Position numbers and translations under genes: made by a program | The notes under the pieces: generated by a model | The model's input: the letters and a program-made list of their open reading frames with translations, nothing else | Told to the model about the DNA's origin: nothing | Databases searched by the model: none | Shown: positions 1-7,961 of the stretch, piece after piece | How positions within the stretch are numbered: position 1 is the first letter of the stretch | How the letters are laid out: each line of letters opens with the position of its first letter | Source: a virus | Virus record (IMG/VR): IMGVR_UViG_3300046504_000144 | Span: 1-30,485 of that record | Direction: 5' to 3' (one strand) | Length of the DNA: 30,485 nucleotides

Positions 1-604
1 TTGGCTTATTAATAAAATTAGGATTAAAGTAACCCTGAGTTGTGAATGTAAAAGTTGAACCTGAAGTAGTGCCAGTAAGAAGATCAATATATTTAATTCC
101 ACCAAGGTAATAAGTGATACTTACCCCTGAAAAAGAATTTGGATAATCTACTCCATCAACAGTATAACTACCACCACTAAAGTATTGAGCAGTAAAAGCA
201 CTGCTTACTGTATATTTTTGCAATTCTAATAACCTGCTTGTACATTCACCAGTAACTGTATATAAAGTATTGGTTATACCTGTTGTGCCAGTAACACCAC
301 CATCGCTATGTGATATTACTAACCCACTTGCTGCAAGTGTCGTACCTCCAGTTAAAAAAGATTTAAATTTTATAAGTTTTTGTTTTCTAATTACACTTGT
401 AGCACCCGATAATTGAATGTAGTCAAATGGAGAATCCAGCATATATGCATCAAAAAATCCTGCATCTTTTACTTCTTGATTTATTAAAATTTTTAAATTA
501 TATGTAACGCCAGTATCTGGAATAATTACACGACATGTGCCAGTACAACCAGTTGTTGTACCAGTTGTCATTATTCGATATACTGTTTTTTTAATTAATT
601 CCAT
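1..604 (-). CDS. Unknown protein after gp6, 3'-truncated by window edge
   Basis: An open frame starts at an ATG whose A overlaps the gp6 stop (TAATG) and runs 201 codons to the window edge without a stop. It begins MELIKKTVYRIMTTG and has low-complexity Gly/Thr/Cys stretches near residues 13-23 and again around residue 105, with many short beta-prone segments. In T4 the gene after gp6 is gp7, but I see no similarity to gp7. Translational coupling to gp6 and its place in the baseplate operon suggest a virion component, perhaps a baseplate or fibre-attachment protein. The Gly-Cys-Thr-Gly style resembles the truncated protein at the other window end. Function is not known. Confidence 0.75.
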   Translation of the reverse strand, partial: MELIKKTVYRIMTTGTTTGCTGTCRVIIPDTGVTYNLKILINQEVKDAGFFDAYMLDSPFDYIQLSGATSVIRKQKLIKFKSFLTGGTTLAASGLVISHSDGGVTGTTGITNTLYTVTGECTSRLLELQKYTVSSAFTAQYFSGGSYTVDGVDYPNSFSGVSITYYLGGIKYIDLLTGTTSGSTFTFTTQGYFNPNFINKP

Positions 605-2451
605 TATCCAGTACTCTTTCTTAAATATACAGTAATGTCCTTTTCCGGGAAGCGAATTTCGAACATACTGTCTTCAGTTGAATGAATGGTATTATTAATG
701 ATTGTTATCTCGCCAGTACTTGGATTAATATCTTGAGAAATAACGTTATTTGAATATTGACCACCCACTCTGTTATATACTTTAATGTCAATAACGTTAA
801 TAACTCCATTGGCTGAGAGTATTTCACGTTGAAGCGGACCCAGAAACAAATCCTGATTCATTTCATAATTATTAATATCCAGATAGTTTCTAACAAGTGT
901 AATAATACTATTTGCAACCTGATTATCGGCAACATTTTCAACATATACATCAACATCAAAAGCCAAATTAAATATCTTACCGTTGGTTACTTCAACATAA
1001 TCATTAAGCATTCTGAATTGACTAAGATATTCTGCAATATTTTCATTCATTAATGTGGTACTTGTATTGTCTAATTTACCATCTGACCCAATACCTAATG
1101 TTGAAATAACAACTTTATTATTTAATTTCATTGAATTAGCACGAAAAGGTGAACCAAACTGCCCCGGCATCTTATAAAGCTGTAATAAATAATCTGTTAA
1201 ATTTACATCTCTATTTTGGCTACTAAAATTATATTTTATTAATTGTCTTATTTGTTCAATACTCAATCCATCATTACCACCAATTGCAGGAATAGGATTA
1301 TTAACGGCTAAACTTCTTTGTACTGTCTGATTATAATCCTGACGAGAACCTTGAACTGTTAAATTATAATTACCAAGTTGTGTTAAAGTACCTGCTCCCA
1401 CGTTTGAATTACTACCACCACCAGTTCTATATTGAATAAATAATGTATAATTTGCCAATAATTTTTCGCCCAATGCTGTATTATTTAAAAAGTTTTCAAG
1501 AAAATATTGATTACTTACACCCATTTTGAGAAAACCTGATTTGAATGCATCAACATCTGCATCACCCGAACCAAATATTACTTTACAATAACCGTTAGTT
1601 GTAAATTCTTTTATAAATTTTTTGGTCACATCAATCCATGTTGCTGCCTTAAGTCCATTTGTATTTGTATTTGGCTGTGAACTATTTCTATTTGCAACAA
1701 ATACTCTTTGTTGTGCAAGCCAATCTACTTCATAATATTTGTTTGCTGCTGTAGCAAAATCTGCAGCAGTCGGATTACTTGAATAATTAGTACCTTCCAA
1801 TAAAATAACATTATCTATTTCGAGTACGTCTGGGTCTGGCAATGTTACTGAAAAAAACGGTACAATATCTGTTGAACTAATTGCTCTTTTAAAAATGCTT
1901 GTAGAACCATTAATAACCACTTCTCTTTTTGTTATACTGTAATTAATAATAATACCATTTGAATCTGTGTTTGGAATAATAGAACGATTAGGGTCACCTA
2001 AATTACTTATTGGTGAACTCCAATCAATAATTGCTTGCGTTTCAAATATCTTTCCACCACCAAGTATTTGTGCACCTGCTTGTAATTGAGGATAATACGA
2101 AGCGTCTGGTTTGTCACCAAGAACAGGAACTGTTACAGTAAAATCGATTACAGTTACTGAAGGTCTTCTTGCTGGAATATTAAATCCCATATTTTTCGCA
2201 ATATTTAAAATTGATGCTCTTTGTTGTGCATAGTCTATTTGCGTTTCCTGAAATGCTCTATCAGTATTGACAGATAAGTTATTAGTAACGCCAGCATTTA
2301 AATCAATAAGCATTGCGCCAACTGAACTATCAGTAAAGTCAGATAAAATCTCTGGGTATGCCTGACGAATATAACTTATTAAATCAGTTCTTATATCTCC
2401 GAAAGTTCTGCTTCCGTATTGTATAATGTTTTGAGTTGTGTCGTTTGCCAT
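604..2451 (-). CDS. 6: Baseplate wedge protein, T4 gp6-like
   Basis: This 615-residue protein resembles the T4 gp6 / baseplate J-like family (T4 gp6 is about 660 residues). Known role: gp6 dimers form the inner ring that holds the baseplate wedges together around the central hub. The N-terminus carries the family-typical stretch: FGDIRTDLISYIRQAYPEI (residues 17-35), then DFTDSSVGAMLIDLNAG and a segment rich in Gln/Arg before IAKNMGFNIPARR. The C-terminal third contains the J-like part with SIEQIRQLIKYNF and the V-x-V-x-V-Y-V strand of the domain that contacts neighbouring wedges. It lies 17 nt after gp25, matching the gp25-gp6 adjacency seen in contractile phages, and its stop overlaps the next start. 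Identification is by recognised sequence pattern and synteny. Confidence 0.9.
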   Translation of the reverse strand: MANDTTQNIIQYGSRTFGDIRTDLISYIRQAYPEILSDFTDSSVGAMLIDLNAGVTNNLSVNTDRAFQETQIDYAQQRASILNIAKNMGFNIPARRPSVTVIDFTVTVPVLGDKPDASYYPQLQAGAQILGGGKIFETQAIIDWSSPISNLGDPNRSIIPNTDSNGIIINYSITKREVVINGSTSIFKRAISSTDIVPFFSVTLPDPDVLEIDNVILLEGTNYSSNPTAADFATAANKYYEVDWLAQQRVFVANRNSSQPNTNTNGLKAATWIDVTKKFIKEFTTNGYCKVIFGSGDADVDAFKSGFLKMGVSNQYFLENFLNNTALGEKLLANYTLFIQYRTGGGSNSNVGAGTLTQLGNYNLTVQGSRQDYNQTVQRSLAVNNPIPAIGGNDGLSIEQIRQLIKYNFSSQNRDVNLTDYLLQLYKMPGQFGSPFRANSMKLNNKVVISTLGIGSDGKLDNTSTTLMNENIAEYLSQFRMLNDYVEVTNGKIFNLAFDVDVYVENVADNQVANSIITLVRNYLDINNYEMNQDLFLGPLQREILSANGVINVIDIKVYNRVGGQYSNNVISQDINPSTGEITIINNTIHSTEDSMFEIRFPEKDITVYLRKSTG

Positions 2452-2468
2452 ATTTTATATTTTATATT

Positions 2469-2867
2469 TTAAAAGTTTAAATCTAATTCACCTTTTTCAC
2501 TAAAAGCATCTTCGCTAAATGTAAATTTAATGTTAACATTTACCTGATTCTCCGATATTGGATTTCCTTCGTCATCAGTAAGCCAATTAAAAGTTACACT
2601 ATTAATTGTAAGTGCTGGAATATATGTTGATACAGTTGTTTTAATTTCTTGTTCAATATCATTTGCATCTAAATTATCGTTTGGTTCGAATATATATTTT
2701 AATAGATTAGTACCATAGTCTGGTTCATAATATCTTTCACCTTTACTTGTAAGCAAGAGTAATAACAAATCAGAACTGAATGCGTCTTTGGTCACTTTAC
2801 TCATTAAAAAATAAGTATTTGTGCTGACATCATCATTTAATGGAAAGGTAATATTATATGAAGCCAT
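2469..2867 (-). CDS. 25: Baseplate wedge protein, T4 gp25-like (lysozyme-fold sheath initiator)
   Basis: This 132-residue protein has the size and pattern of the gp25 / TssE / GPW family. Known role: gp25 sits in the baseplate wedge core and serves as the template from which sheath polymerisation starts. The family core is visible as LLLLLTSKGERYYEPDYGT (residues about 35-53), followed by NLLKYIFEPNDNLD, where a Glu-Pro motif and Asp-Tyr/Phe-Gly are characteristic. The C-terminal half alternates strands ending in GELDLNF. It is the first gene of the baseplate operon: a terminator hairpin (2893-2930) and a GTATTTATA promoter-like element (2883-2891) lie immediately upstream, with gp6 following after 17 nt. 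Confidence 0.9.
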   Translation of the reverse strand: MASYNITFPLNDDVSTNTYFLMSKVTKDAFSSDLLLLLLTSKGERYYEPDYGTNLLKYIFEPNDNLDANDIEQEIKTTVSTYIPALTINSVTFNWLTDDEGNPISENQVNVNIKFTFSEDAFSEKGELDLNF

Positions 2868-2882
2868 TATAAAAGATTTTTC

Positions 2883-2891
2883 TATAAATAC
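2883..2891 (-). promoter_or_regulatory. GTATTTATA element upstream of gp25
   Basis: Coding-direction GTATTTATA lies 15 nt before the gp25 ATG and just downstream of a rho-independent terminator. This position, between the end of one operon and the start of another, is what one expects of a promoter. It is one of nine similar elements in the window. Activity is inferred. Confidence 0.55.
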
Positions 2892-2892
2892 T

Positions 2893-2930
2893 AATAAATA
2901 AAAAATCCCGACATTTTATGTGTCGGGATT
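2893..2930 (-). terminator. Rho-independent terminator after the 157-residue gene
   Basis: A 10-bp perfect stem (arms 2904-2913 and 2921-2930, AATCCCGACA / TGTCGGGATT) encloses a 7-nt loop. On the minus strand it is followed by a T-rich tract (complement of 2893-2905). It ends the operon that contains the genes from 6648 to 2946 and separates it from the baseplate operon. Confidence 0.88.
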
Positions 2931-2945
2931 TGTCTGGATTAATAA

Positions 2946-3419
2946 TTAAAATGCTTTTTTAAAACCCTTCTTACTTTTCTTTTCTTTTTTTGCTGCTTTT
3001 TCTTCGTCTTCTTTTTGTTTTTTCGTATCATAAAGACTTTTGATTGATTCGTGAAGAACAATAATTGGGTCATGTCCATACTTCTGTAATACACCTGTAT
3101 GTGTATTAAAATTTGGTTTTTCAAGCGAAAGTGCATCAAGTTCACTAACACCAACACCAGCGAGACATTCATCAAATGCCATTTTTTTCATATCATCAGG
3201 TAGTTCGTTAAAAATTTCTTCATTAACTACTACTGCAAAGTTTAATCCTTCAGTAAGTGTTTCTACAAGATCGTTTGATTTTATAAGTTTGCAAGGGTCT
3301 TTTTTTTGTTTGTTATTACAAAGAACCTTAAATTCAACCCACTGTGGGATTGTTGTGCCGTCTCTAACTTCATCAAAAAGTTTTACTACATCCTCAGATG
3401 CTTCTTCAAATTTTGTCAT
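2946..3419 (-). CDS. Unknown protein, faintly metallopeptidase-like, basic tail
   Basis: The 157-residue product is not confidently recognised. The middle (residues about 60-112) reads FAVVVNEEIFNELP, then MAFDECLAGVGV, then NFNTHTGVLQKYG. The order of elements is loosely reminiscent of phage metallopeptidase-like domains in which a helix carrying HExxH follows an L-P/L-S turn, but here the helix has D-E-C instead of a His-Glu-x-x-His motif, so catalysis is unlikely. The last 25 residues are a Lys/Glu-rich tail ending KKGFKKAF. It is the last gene before a strong terminator. A second long frame on the same strand (2939-3175) is a shadow. Confidence 0.8.
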   Translation of the reverse strand: MTKFEEASEDVVKLFDEVRDGTTIPQWVEFKVLCNNKQKKDPCKLIKSNDLVETLTEGLNFAVVVNEEIFNELPDDMKKMAFDECLAGVGVSELDALSLEKPNFNTHTGVLQKYGHDPIIVLHESIKSLYDTKKQKEDEEKAAKKEKKSKKGFKKAF

Positions 3420-3434
3420 AATAATTGTTTTTAA

Positions 3435-3887
3435 TTAATAATTAATAAAAGATATATATTTAAGTTTTGTTTCTATTATTTTTGTTTTTAATTTCTCAAA
3501 AATCGGGTCATTTTCATCAAATTCTTTTTTGAATTTATCTTCAAGTTCTTTTATAAAGGATATCATGTCATCAACACTCAGTTTTACCATGTCTTCAATT
3601 TCAACTAATGTTGCTAATTGTTTATTGACAGCATCTTGCTTTTTAATTTCTTCCATTTTTTTATCGTATTCTGAATTAATTTTTAAAATTTCTTCTTCGG
3701 TAACAACAGTACCTTCCAAAACAGCATCTAAGCGTTTCTTAGCCAATTCGTTTTTTTCTTCTTCTGTTAAAAACAAACCTTTTGCATTGTCTGCGTTTTT
3801 ATCGATTTCAATTATTTTTTTTGCAGCTTCTGAATTAAAATCACCAGTTTCAACTGCTTTTTTTAAGTTTTCTAAATATGGGTTCAT
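3435..3887 (-). CDS. Unknown acidic helical protein
   Basis: A 150-residue, Lys/Glu-rich, almost entirely helical sequence starting MNPYLENLKKAVETG. Residues about 40-90 (TEEEKNELAKKRLDAVLEG and following) and 100-145 look like coiled-coil segments, with no Cys and few aromatics. It lies 15 nt upstream of the 157-residue gene and 20 nt downstream of the 302/277-residue gene, in one operon. A structural or chaperone role would fit but nothing in the sequence identifies it. The long plus-strand frame over it (3529-3987) is a shadow caused by Lys/Glu codons. Confidence 0.8.
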   Translation of the reverse strand: MNPYLENLKKAVETGDFNSEAAKKIIEIDKNADNAKGLFLTEEEKNELAKKRLDAVLEGTVVTEEEILKINSEYDKKMEEIKKQDAVNKQLATLVEIEDMVKLSVDDMISFIKELEDKFKKEFDENDPIFEKLKTKIIETKLKYISFINY

Positions 3888-3907
3888 AATTATATTTTTT
3901 ATTTATT

Positions 3908-4741
3908 TTAAGTTCTCATGTTTTGCATTTCAATTGCTTCAAATTTCAACACATCATGAGTATCATTTAGTTGTATTCTTTTTATAAATTTAATAATTCC
4001 ATAACCAGTTAATTCGCCATAATCATTACGGAGAAAAACTTCTTTAATATTAATCAATTCTTTGAAAAGATCGGTGTTTTCGTCATAATTACTTGTTTTG
4101 AATTTCAACGGTATTAAAAATTCTAACTGACGATAATCAAACCCAATTTTTTTAATATGTAAAAATTCAGTAAGTTGTTCAATTTTATTTACAGTATTTT
4201 CATTTTCACGAATAACTTTGATTGGAAATTCAAAAGTCTTAGATTTTTCAGTCATGTCTTTTACTTCATATTGAGAATCCAAATCATTTTCGTCAATTTT
4301 TTTAATCACATTCATAACCTTTGCTAATCCTACTTCAACTGGTTCATTATTGTAAATACCAAGCAATTCATAATCATCATCTTTGAGTCTTCTTTCTTCA
4401 TACTCCTGAATTAAAACTTCACCAATTGTTTTACCAGCATGTCTGTGCTTTTCGTCATAAAAACCGAAATGCTCGTATCTTTTACCTCTTGGGTCCTTTT
4501 GAGCATAAGAACTTCCATGTTTATCTGCTGCAAGTGCCATCTGATATGGAGTTGCTGTACGAATGAACTTATCTGCCTTTTTTAATATTTCATAATATTC
4601 TCTGACATATTTTTCATCAGTTTTACCAGCATAGAATTTTTCAAGGGTTTGATTTCTGTGAAGCATTCTTTGAATTCTTTTATCGCCTTCCTGTAAATTA
4701 TTTGGGTCAGCTTGTGCATCTGCTTCTGCTCTATACAGCAT
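3908..4741 (-). CDS. Unknown protein, probable virion or assembly component
   Basis: I place the start at the ATG at 4741, giving 277 residues beginning MLYRAEADAQADPNN. The frame is open to an ATG at 4816, which would add 25 hydrophobic residues (MINFFKKIYFWFYIK...) encoded by very AT-rich DNA and overlap the previous gene by 8 bp. The extra segment looks like translated spacer, although a membrane anchor cannot be excluded. The N-terminal part is basic and helical (GDKRIQRMLHRNQTLEKFYAG). The region FGFYDEKHRHAGKTIGEVL lies near the middle, and the C-terminal 100 residues look like a mixed alpha/beta domain ending in MQNMRT. Family not recognised. Confidence 0.75.
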   Translation of the reverse strand: MLYRAEADAQADPNNLQEGDKRIQRMLHRNQTLEKFYAGKTDEKYVREYYEILKKADKFIRTATPYQMALAADKHGSSYAQKDPRGKRYEHFGFYDEKHRHAGKTIGEVLIQEYEERRLKDDDYELLGIYNNEPVEVGLAKVMNVIKKIDENDLDSQYEVKDMTEKSKTFEFPIKVIRENENTVNKIEQLTEFLHIKKIGFDYRQLEFLIPLKFKTSNYDENTDLFKELINIKEVFLRNDYGELTGYGIIKFIKRIQLNDTHDVLKFEAIEMQNMRT

Positions 4742-4808
4742 AATGCCGACACTTATCAAGATAATATGTATCTTAATATAAAACCAAAAATATATTTTTT
4801 TAAAAAAA

Positions 4809-5255
4809 TTAATCATTAATCAATACTTTCTTTCTTTCTTCAAGTTCTTTTACATCACACTGAAGCATTTTTTTTTCGGTTTTTAAATCACTAATTTTAT
4901 CTGCTAATGTTTCTGCTTTAACCTGAAGTCCTTTATTATATTTTTCAACTAATCTTCTAAACTCAGAATATAGTTCTTGAAAATATGATTCTTGCCATCT
5001 CTTTAGTTGATAATTATCTCTACCTAACATTCTTTTATTAAGAATAACTGATTTGGTGATCGCATCAACAAGTTGATTACTTTTTCTCTTATCCTTTTTA
5101 TCGTCTTGTTTGTTATAATATTCGTTAATTTTTGGTGTTTTTCCAACTCTTGTACCAAATACCCTTTTTACTTTAGAGTGTATTTTTTTTTCTTCTTTAC
5201 GAGCTTTCTTTTCAAGCTGTTTAATTTTTTTTGATTTAACTAATTTTGTTTTCAT
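4809..5255 (-). CDS. Unknown basic coiled-coil protein
   Basis: A 148-residue, strongly basic protein starting MKTKLVKSKKIKQLEKKARK. The first 80 residues are Lys/Arg-rich with little predicted order. Residues about 95-148 form a heptad-like coiled coil (LADKISDLKTEKKMLQCDV...). It starts 10 nt after the glycosyltransferase stop. Such proteins in phage structural operons can be scaffolding or DNA-binding internal proteins, but no family is recognised. Confidence 0.75.
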   Translation of the reverse strand: MKTKLVKSKKIKQLEKKARKEEKKIHSKVKRVFGTRVGKTPKINEYYNKQDDKKDKRKSNQLVDAITKSVILNKRMLGRDNYQLKRWQESYFQELYSEFRRLVEKYNKGLQVKAETLADKISDLKTEKKMLQCDVKELEERKKVLIND

Positions 5256-5265
5256 GTTTTTATTT

Positions 5266-6648
5266 TTAAACTACTGCTAATGTTTTTGCAACTGCTGCTT
5301 TATAAAAATCAGCACGTTTTTTTGTAACCGTTGCCAAGTTATATTTATCTTTAAAGTCTTCATATAGCTGTTCGCCAAGTTGTTTGCGTAGATCAGCGTC
5401 AAGTATGAGTTTCTTTAAATACTTCTGCCAATATTTTCTGGCATTTTTTTCTGTAGGTATAAGAACACAATTTTCCATGTGTCTACCATCTATATTATAT
5501 GGAGGTATATCTGAACATACTATCGGAAGTTTTCTTGTCCAGCATTCTACCTGTTTCAAATTTGATTTCATCCTGTTGAATGAATTGTCAGCAAGAGGTG
5601 CTATTACAATATCAGTTTCATCCAATACTTTAGCATATGTATTTGCTTTTTCTGTCCAACGTCTGGCATAGTTAAATTCATTATCATATTTAACATTTCT
5701 TTCAAAATTTGAAAGCCATTGCACGTAATCAGGATTATTAATCATGTGATGATTGTCTGTCAATATTTTTTCATATATTAAATAGACACTTTCAGTTGAT
5801 TGAATATCTCTCTGTTTTTGATTAAAAATTTTACCTCTATATTTCTCTTTCAAATCTGCGGGTAATTTAGGTATTTTATCTACGTCACCTCTTGATTTAT
5901 TAATTGCTTTAACAACTTCATGAGTCCATAATTTCTTCTTTTGTAATATATCACCAAACTCCTGATTAAAAGTAATATCAGTGGTATTACCTTCAGTATC
6001 CCATCCAGCAAGAATAATCTTAAATTTATCTTTTAATTGTGAATCATTTGATAATACATTAAATACACCTTCAAGCTGTTCCATATCAGCCATATGACTT
6101 GACCCTGCAGCATATGTAATTCTTACAAATCCATCTGGGTCTGGTTTTCTATTATTCTGAAATTGTTTCATCCATGTAGGGTCAATTGAATTATAAAATA
6201 CCCCAACGTTATCCCTACCAGTTATTTTACGAACTTCGCTTGCAAATAAATCTGTTGTGGTTGTAACATAATCAGCGATTTTTAAATTTTCCAATATTGG
6301 AATATGCATTTTCTTTTCAAGATTCAAAGAATAGAATGGGTGTTTTTTATGTAATTGCCAATAGTCATCAATATCAACTATTAATATTGTACCAGATTTT
6401 CTTAATTCAGTTGCCAACTTTAACATTTCTTTTGTATCACCTAAAAATTGACGGTGATAATGGATTATGTGAAATGTTTTTAAATAATCAATATATTTTG
6501 GGTCATTAAAATCTATTTGTGGATTAATTTCAACGAAAAAATCGTCTGAATGATTTCTCTGAAGTTCTTGTGCTGGTGTTAATGTTCTAAAGTAATTTAC
6601 CCCTGCTGAATCTAAGTTATAGAATAAAATCCTAATTTTTCCGTCCAT
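5266..6648 (-). CDS. Glycosyltransferase, GT-B fold (GT4-like)
   Basis: The likely product starts at the ATG at 6648 (MDGKIRILFYNLDSAGVNYF), giving 460 residues. The frame extends to 6753 but the extra 35 codons cover a promoter-like element (6687-6695) and overlap the terminator hairpin (6731-6765), so they are not coding. Features of a GT-B retaining transferase are an N-terminal Rossmann-like half with IIHYHRQ and ILIVDIDDYW, and a C-terminal half with FKIILAGWD, DIVIAPLADNSFN and the sugar-nucleotide region KQVECWTRKLPIVCSDIPPY, where the Glu and the Pro-Ile-Val-x-Ser pattern match the GT4 signature. Between residues about 245 and 345 there is a charged insertion not typical of small GT4 enzymes. 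Phage enzymes of this kind modify DNA bases or host/virion surface glycans; the acceptor here is unknown. Confidence 0.85.
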   Translation of the reverse strand: MDGKIRILFYNLDSAGVNYFRTLTPAQELQRNHSDDFFVEINPQIDFNDPKYIDYLKTFHIIHYHRQFLGDTKEMLKLATELRKSGTILIVDIDDYWQLHKKHPFYSLNLEKKMHIPILENLKIADYVTTTTDLFASEVRKITGRDNVGVFYNSIDPTWMKQFQNNRKPDPDGFVRITYAAGSSHMADMEQLEGVFNVLSNDSQLKDKFKIILAGWDTEGNTTDITFNQEFGDILQKKKLWTHEVVKAINKSRGDVDKIPKLPADLKEKYRGKIFNQKQRDIQSTESVYLIYEKILTDNHHMINNPDYVQWLSNFERNVKYDNEFNYARRWTEKANTYAKVLDETDIVIAPLADNSFNRMKSNLKQVECWTRKLPIVCSDIPPYNIDGRHMENCVLIPTEKNARKYWQKYLKKLILDADLRKQLGEQLYEDFKDKYNLATVTKKRADFYKAAVAKTLAVV

Positions 6649-6686
6649 GCTTTGTTTATAAATTATTATAAAATAATGTAATTTAT

Positions 6687-6695
6687 TATAAATAC
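6687..6695 (-). promoter_or_regulatory. GTATTTATA element upstream of the glycosyltransferase
   Basis: Coding-direction GTATTTATA lies 38 nt before the preferred ATG at 6648 and about 35 nt after a terminator hairpin. Its position inside the longer possible reading frame argues against the upstream start of that frame. Confidence 0.5.
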
Positions 6696-6730
6696 GTAAA
6701 AATAACTGAAAATCATCAAAGATGAAAGAC

Positions 6731-6765
6731 ATTTTAAAAATAAATGCCAACAAAATGTTGGCATT
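6731..6765 (-). terminator. Rho-independent terminator after the 114-residue gene
   Basis: A 10-bp perfect stem (6743-6752 with 6756-6765, AATGCCAACA / TGTTGGCATT) and 3-nt loop are followed on the minus strand by a T-rich tract (complement of 6731-6742). It closes the operon ending with the gene at 6792 and is followed by a promoter-like element for the glycosyltransferase. Confidence 0.85.
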
Positions 6766-6791
6766 AATATTCTACTAATAAAGAATGTATG

Positions 6792-7136
6792 TTATTCTTT
6801 CTTCTTCCTGCTTGATCTTTTTGCAGTTTCCTCTGCGGTAACTTCTTCAGTTACAAGTTCTTTTACTGCCACAGGTGCTGATTTTGGTTTGGCGTTGTTC
6901 ATAAAATCTGCCAATTCTTTTGCACTTACTTCAATAACACTAATTAAGTTTTTTACTCTTAATTTATGTACTGACATAGGCAAAGAAGATACTGTCAGGT
7001 AGAGACTTGCCCCGGGTTTTACGCTAACTGTTTTCTTGATCATATTATCAACATATTCAATGTCTAATGAAGAATTGAATCTAAAATCACGCTTTCCTGC
7101 GGTATTTGTTAAGTTTGTAATTTTGTATGTATTCAT
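6792..7136 (-). CDS. Unknown small protein with disordered basic tail
   Basis: A 114-residue protein. Residues 1-80 look like a small beta-rich domain: MNTYKITNLTNTAGKRDF, then KKTVSVKPGASLYLTVSSLP with an Ig-like strand rhythm. A low-complexity Ala/Glu/Val/Lys tail follows, ending KRSSRKKKE. This pattern of a small beta domain with flexible charged tail is common among phage structural accessory proteins. It follows the ParB-like gene by 9 nt and precedes a strong terminator. No family name can be given. Confidence 0.8.
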   Translation of the reverse strand: MNTYKITNLTNTAGKRDFRFNSSLDIEYVDNMIKKTVSVKPGASLYLTVSSLPMSVHKLRVKNLISVIEVSAKELADFMNNAKPKSAPVAVKELVTEEVTAEETAKRSSRKKKE

Positions 7137-7145
7137 AGCTTTATT

Positions 7146-7961
7146 TTATTTTAATCCTTGTATTAATTTATCATCATGCTTGATTCCATCATATCCTAAA
7201 CTCATTGCTTTTTCTGTAATTGCTTTATTCTTAAGATTAATTGAAGGCATGCCATATTGTTCACTTAATTTTTCAAAATTTATGTGTGGAAACCAAATTT
7301 TTGCCAGAATATCGGCAGGTTCTTGTCCATCTTTATATGTAACACCCAAAGAATGTAAGTCTAAAAGATTGTCAAAATCAATTTCATATTTACTAAATCC
7401 CTCAATAGGTTTTAATGAAAAGAAATTTCCTACAGCCGAATTTTCTTTTATAGGTTCTTTTCGATATGCAGTAATTGTCTTTTGATTTGTTTTTGTTTCT
7501 CCTGATGGAGTTTCAATATTAAAATTATCTTCTTCCAGAGTATTTAAAAATTGATTTTCATCACCACCATAATAATTAATTGCGTCTTGCATTTCAACTT
7601 CTTCCAAGCCACGTTTTTGCTGATATTCATAAATATCCTCTATTTTATTTAAAACTCTGCAAGCATCTTTGAAATCGGTATTTAATTTAACAATAATTAT
7701 TGGTGTATTATCAAGTACTGCTTTAATCCATTTATGATGTCCATCAATAATTTTCATCTCATTATCAACCCATATTGGATGAATATCATCATTTATTGCA
7801 GTATGAACATCATCAGATAATGTAAATGGTTGTGATGGACTTAATTCATTTGGATTTATTTGACTGTAATCATAATCGCAGTCATTTTCAATAAGTTTTT
7901 CAAAAACCAAATCGATTGGGGCACTTATTTGTGGTAAATATTTCGGTGATATTCTGCTCAT
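7146..7961 (-). CDS. ParB/sulfiredoxin-fold protein with possible ADP-ribosyltransferase-like C-terminus
   Basis: The 271-residue product starts with an ATG that overlaps the upstream homing-endonuclease stop (ATGA). Residues about 34-96 have the ParB/Srx nucleotide-binding pattern: SQINPNELSPSQPF, a short strand, then IWVDNEMKIIDGHHKWIKAV, where D-G-H-H-x is the phosphate-binding motif, and the strand TPIIIVKLN. ParB-fold domains bind CTP or act as nucleases or phosphotransferases; which applies here is unknown. The C-terminal 90 residues (VGNFFSLKPIEGFSKYEI ... MSLGYDGIKH) resemble phage ADP-ribosyltransferase-like domains that end in a Gly-Tyr/Phe-Asp-Gly-Ile motif. That second assignment is weak. 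Residues about 125-170 are an acidic linker. Confidence 0.75.
   Translation of the reverse strand: MSRISPKYLPQISAPIDLVFEKLIENDCDYDYSQINPNELSPSQPFTLSDDVHTAINDDIHPIWVDNEMKIIDGHHKWIKAVLDNTPIIIVKLNTDFKDACRVLNKIEDIYEYQQKRGLEEVEMQDAINYYGGDENQFLNTLEEDNFNIETPSGETKTNQKTITAYRKEPIKENSAVGNFFSLKPIEGFSKYEIDFDNLLDLHSLGVTYKDGQEPADILAKIWFPHINFEKLSEQYGMPSINLKNKAITEKAMSLGYDGIKHDDKLIQGLK

Noticed and set aside
3529-3987. 152-codon open frame on the plus strand
   Set aside because: It is antisense to a Lys/Glu-rich gene, giving a Phe/Ser-rich product; a shadow frame.
6649-6753. N-terminal extension of the glycosyltransferase by 35 codons
   Set aside because: The stretch covers a promoter-like element and part of a terminator hairpin, and encodes an unstructured Phe/Ile-rich sequence.
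7036-7485. 149-codon open frame on the plus strand
   Set aside because: Antisense to the ParB-like and 114-residue genes, with no supporting motif or promoter; a shadow frame.
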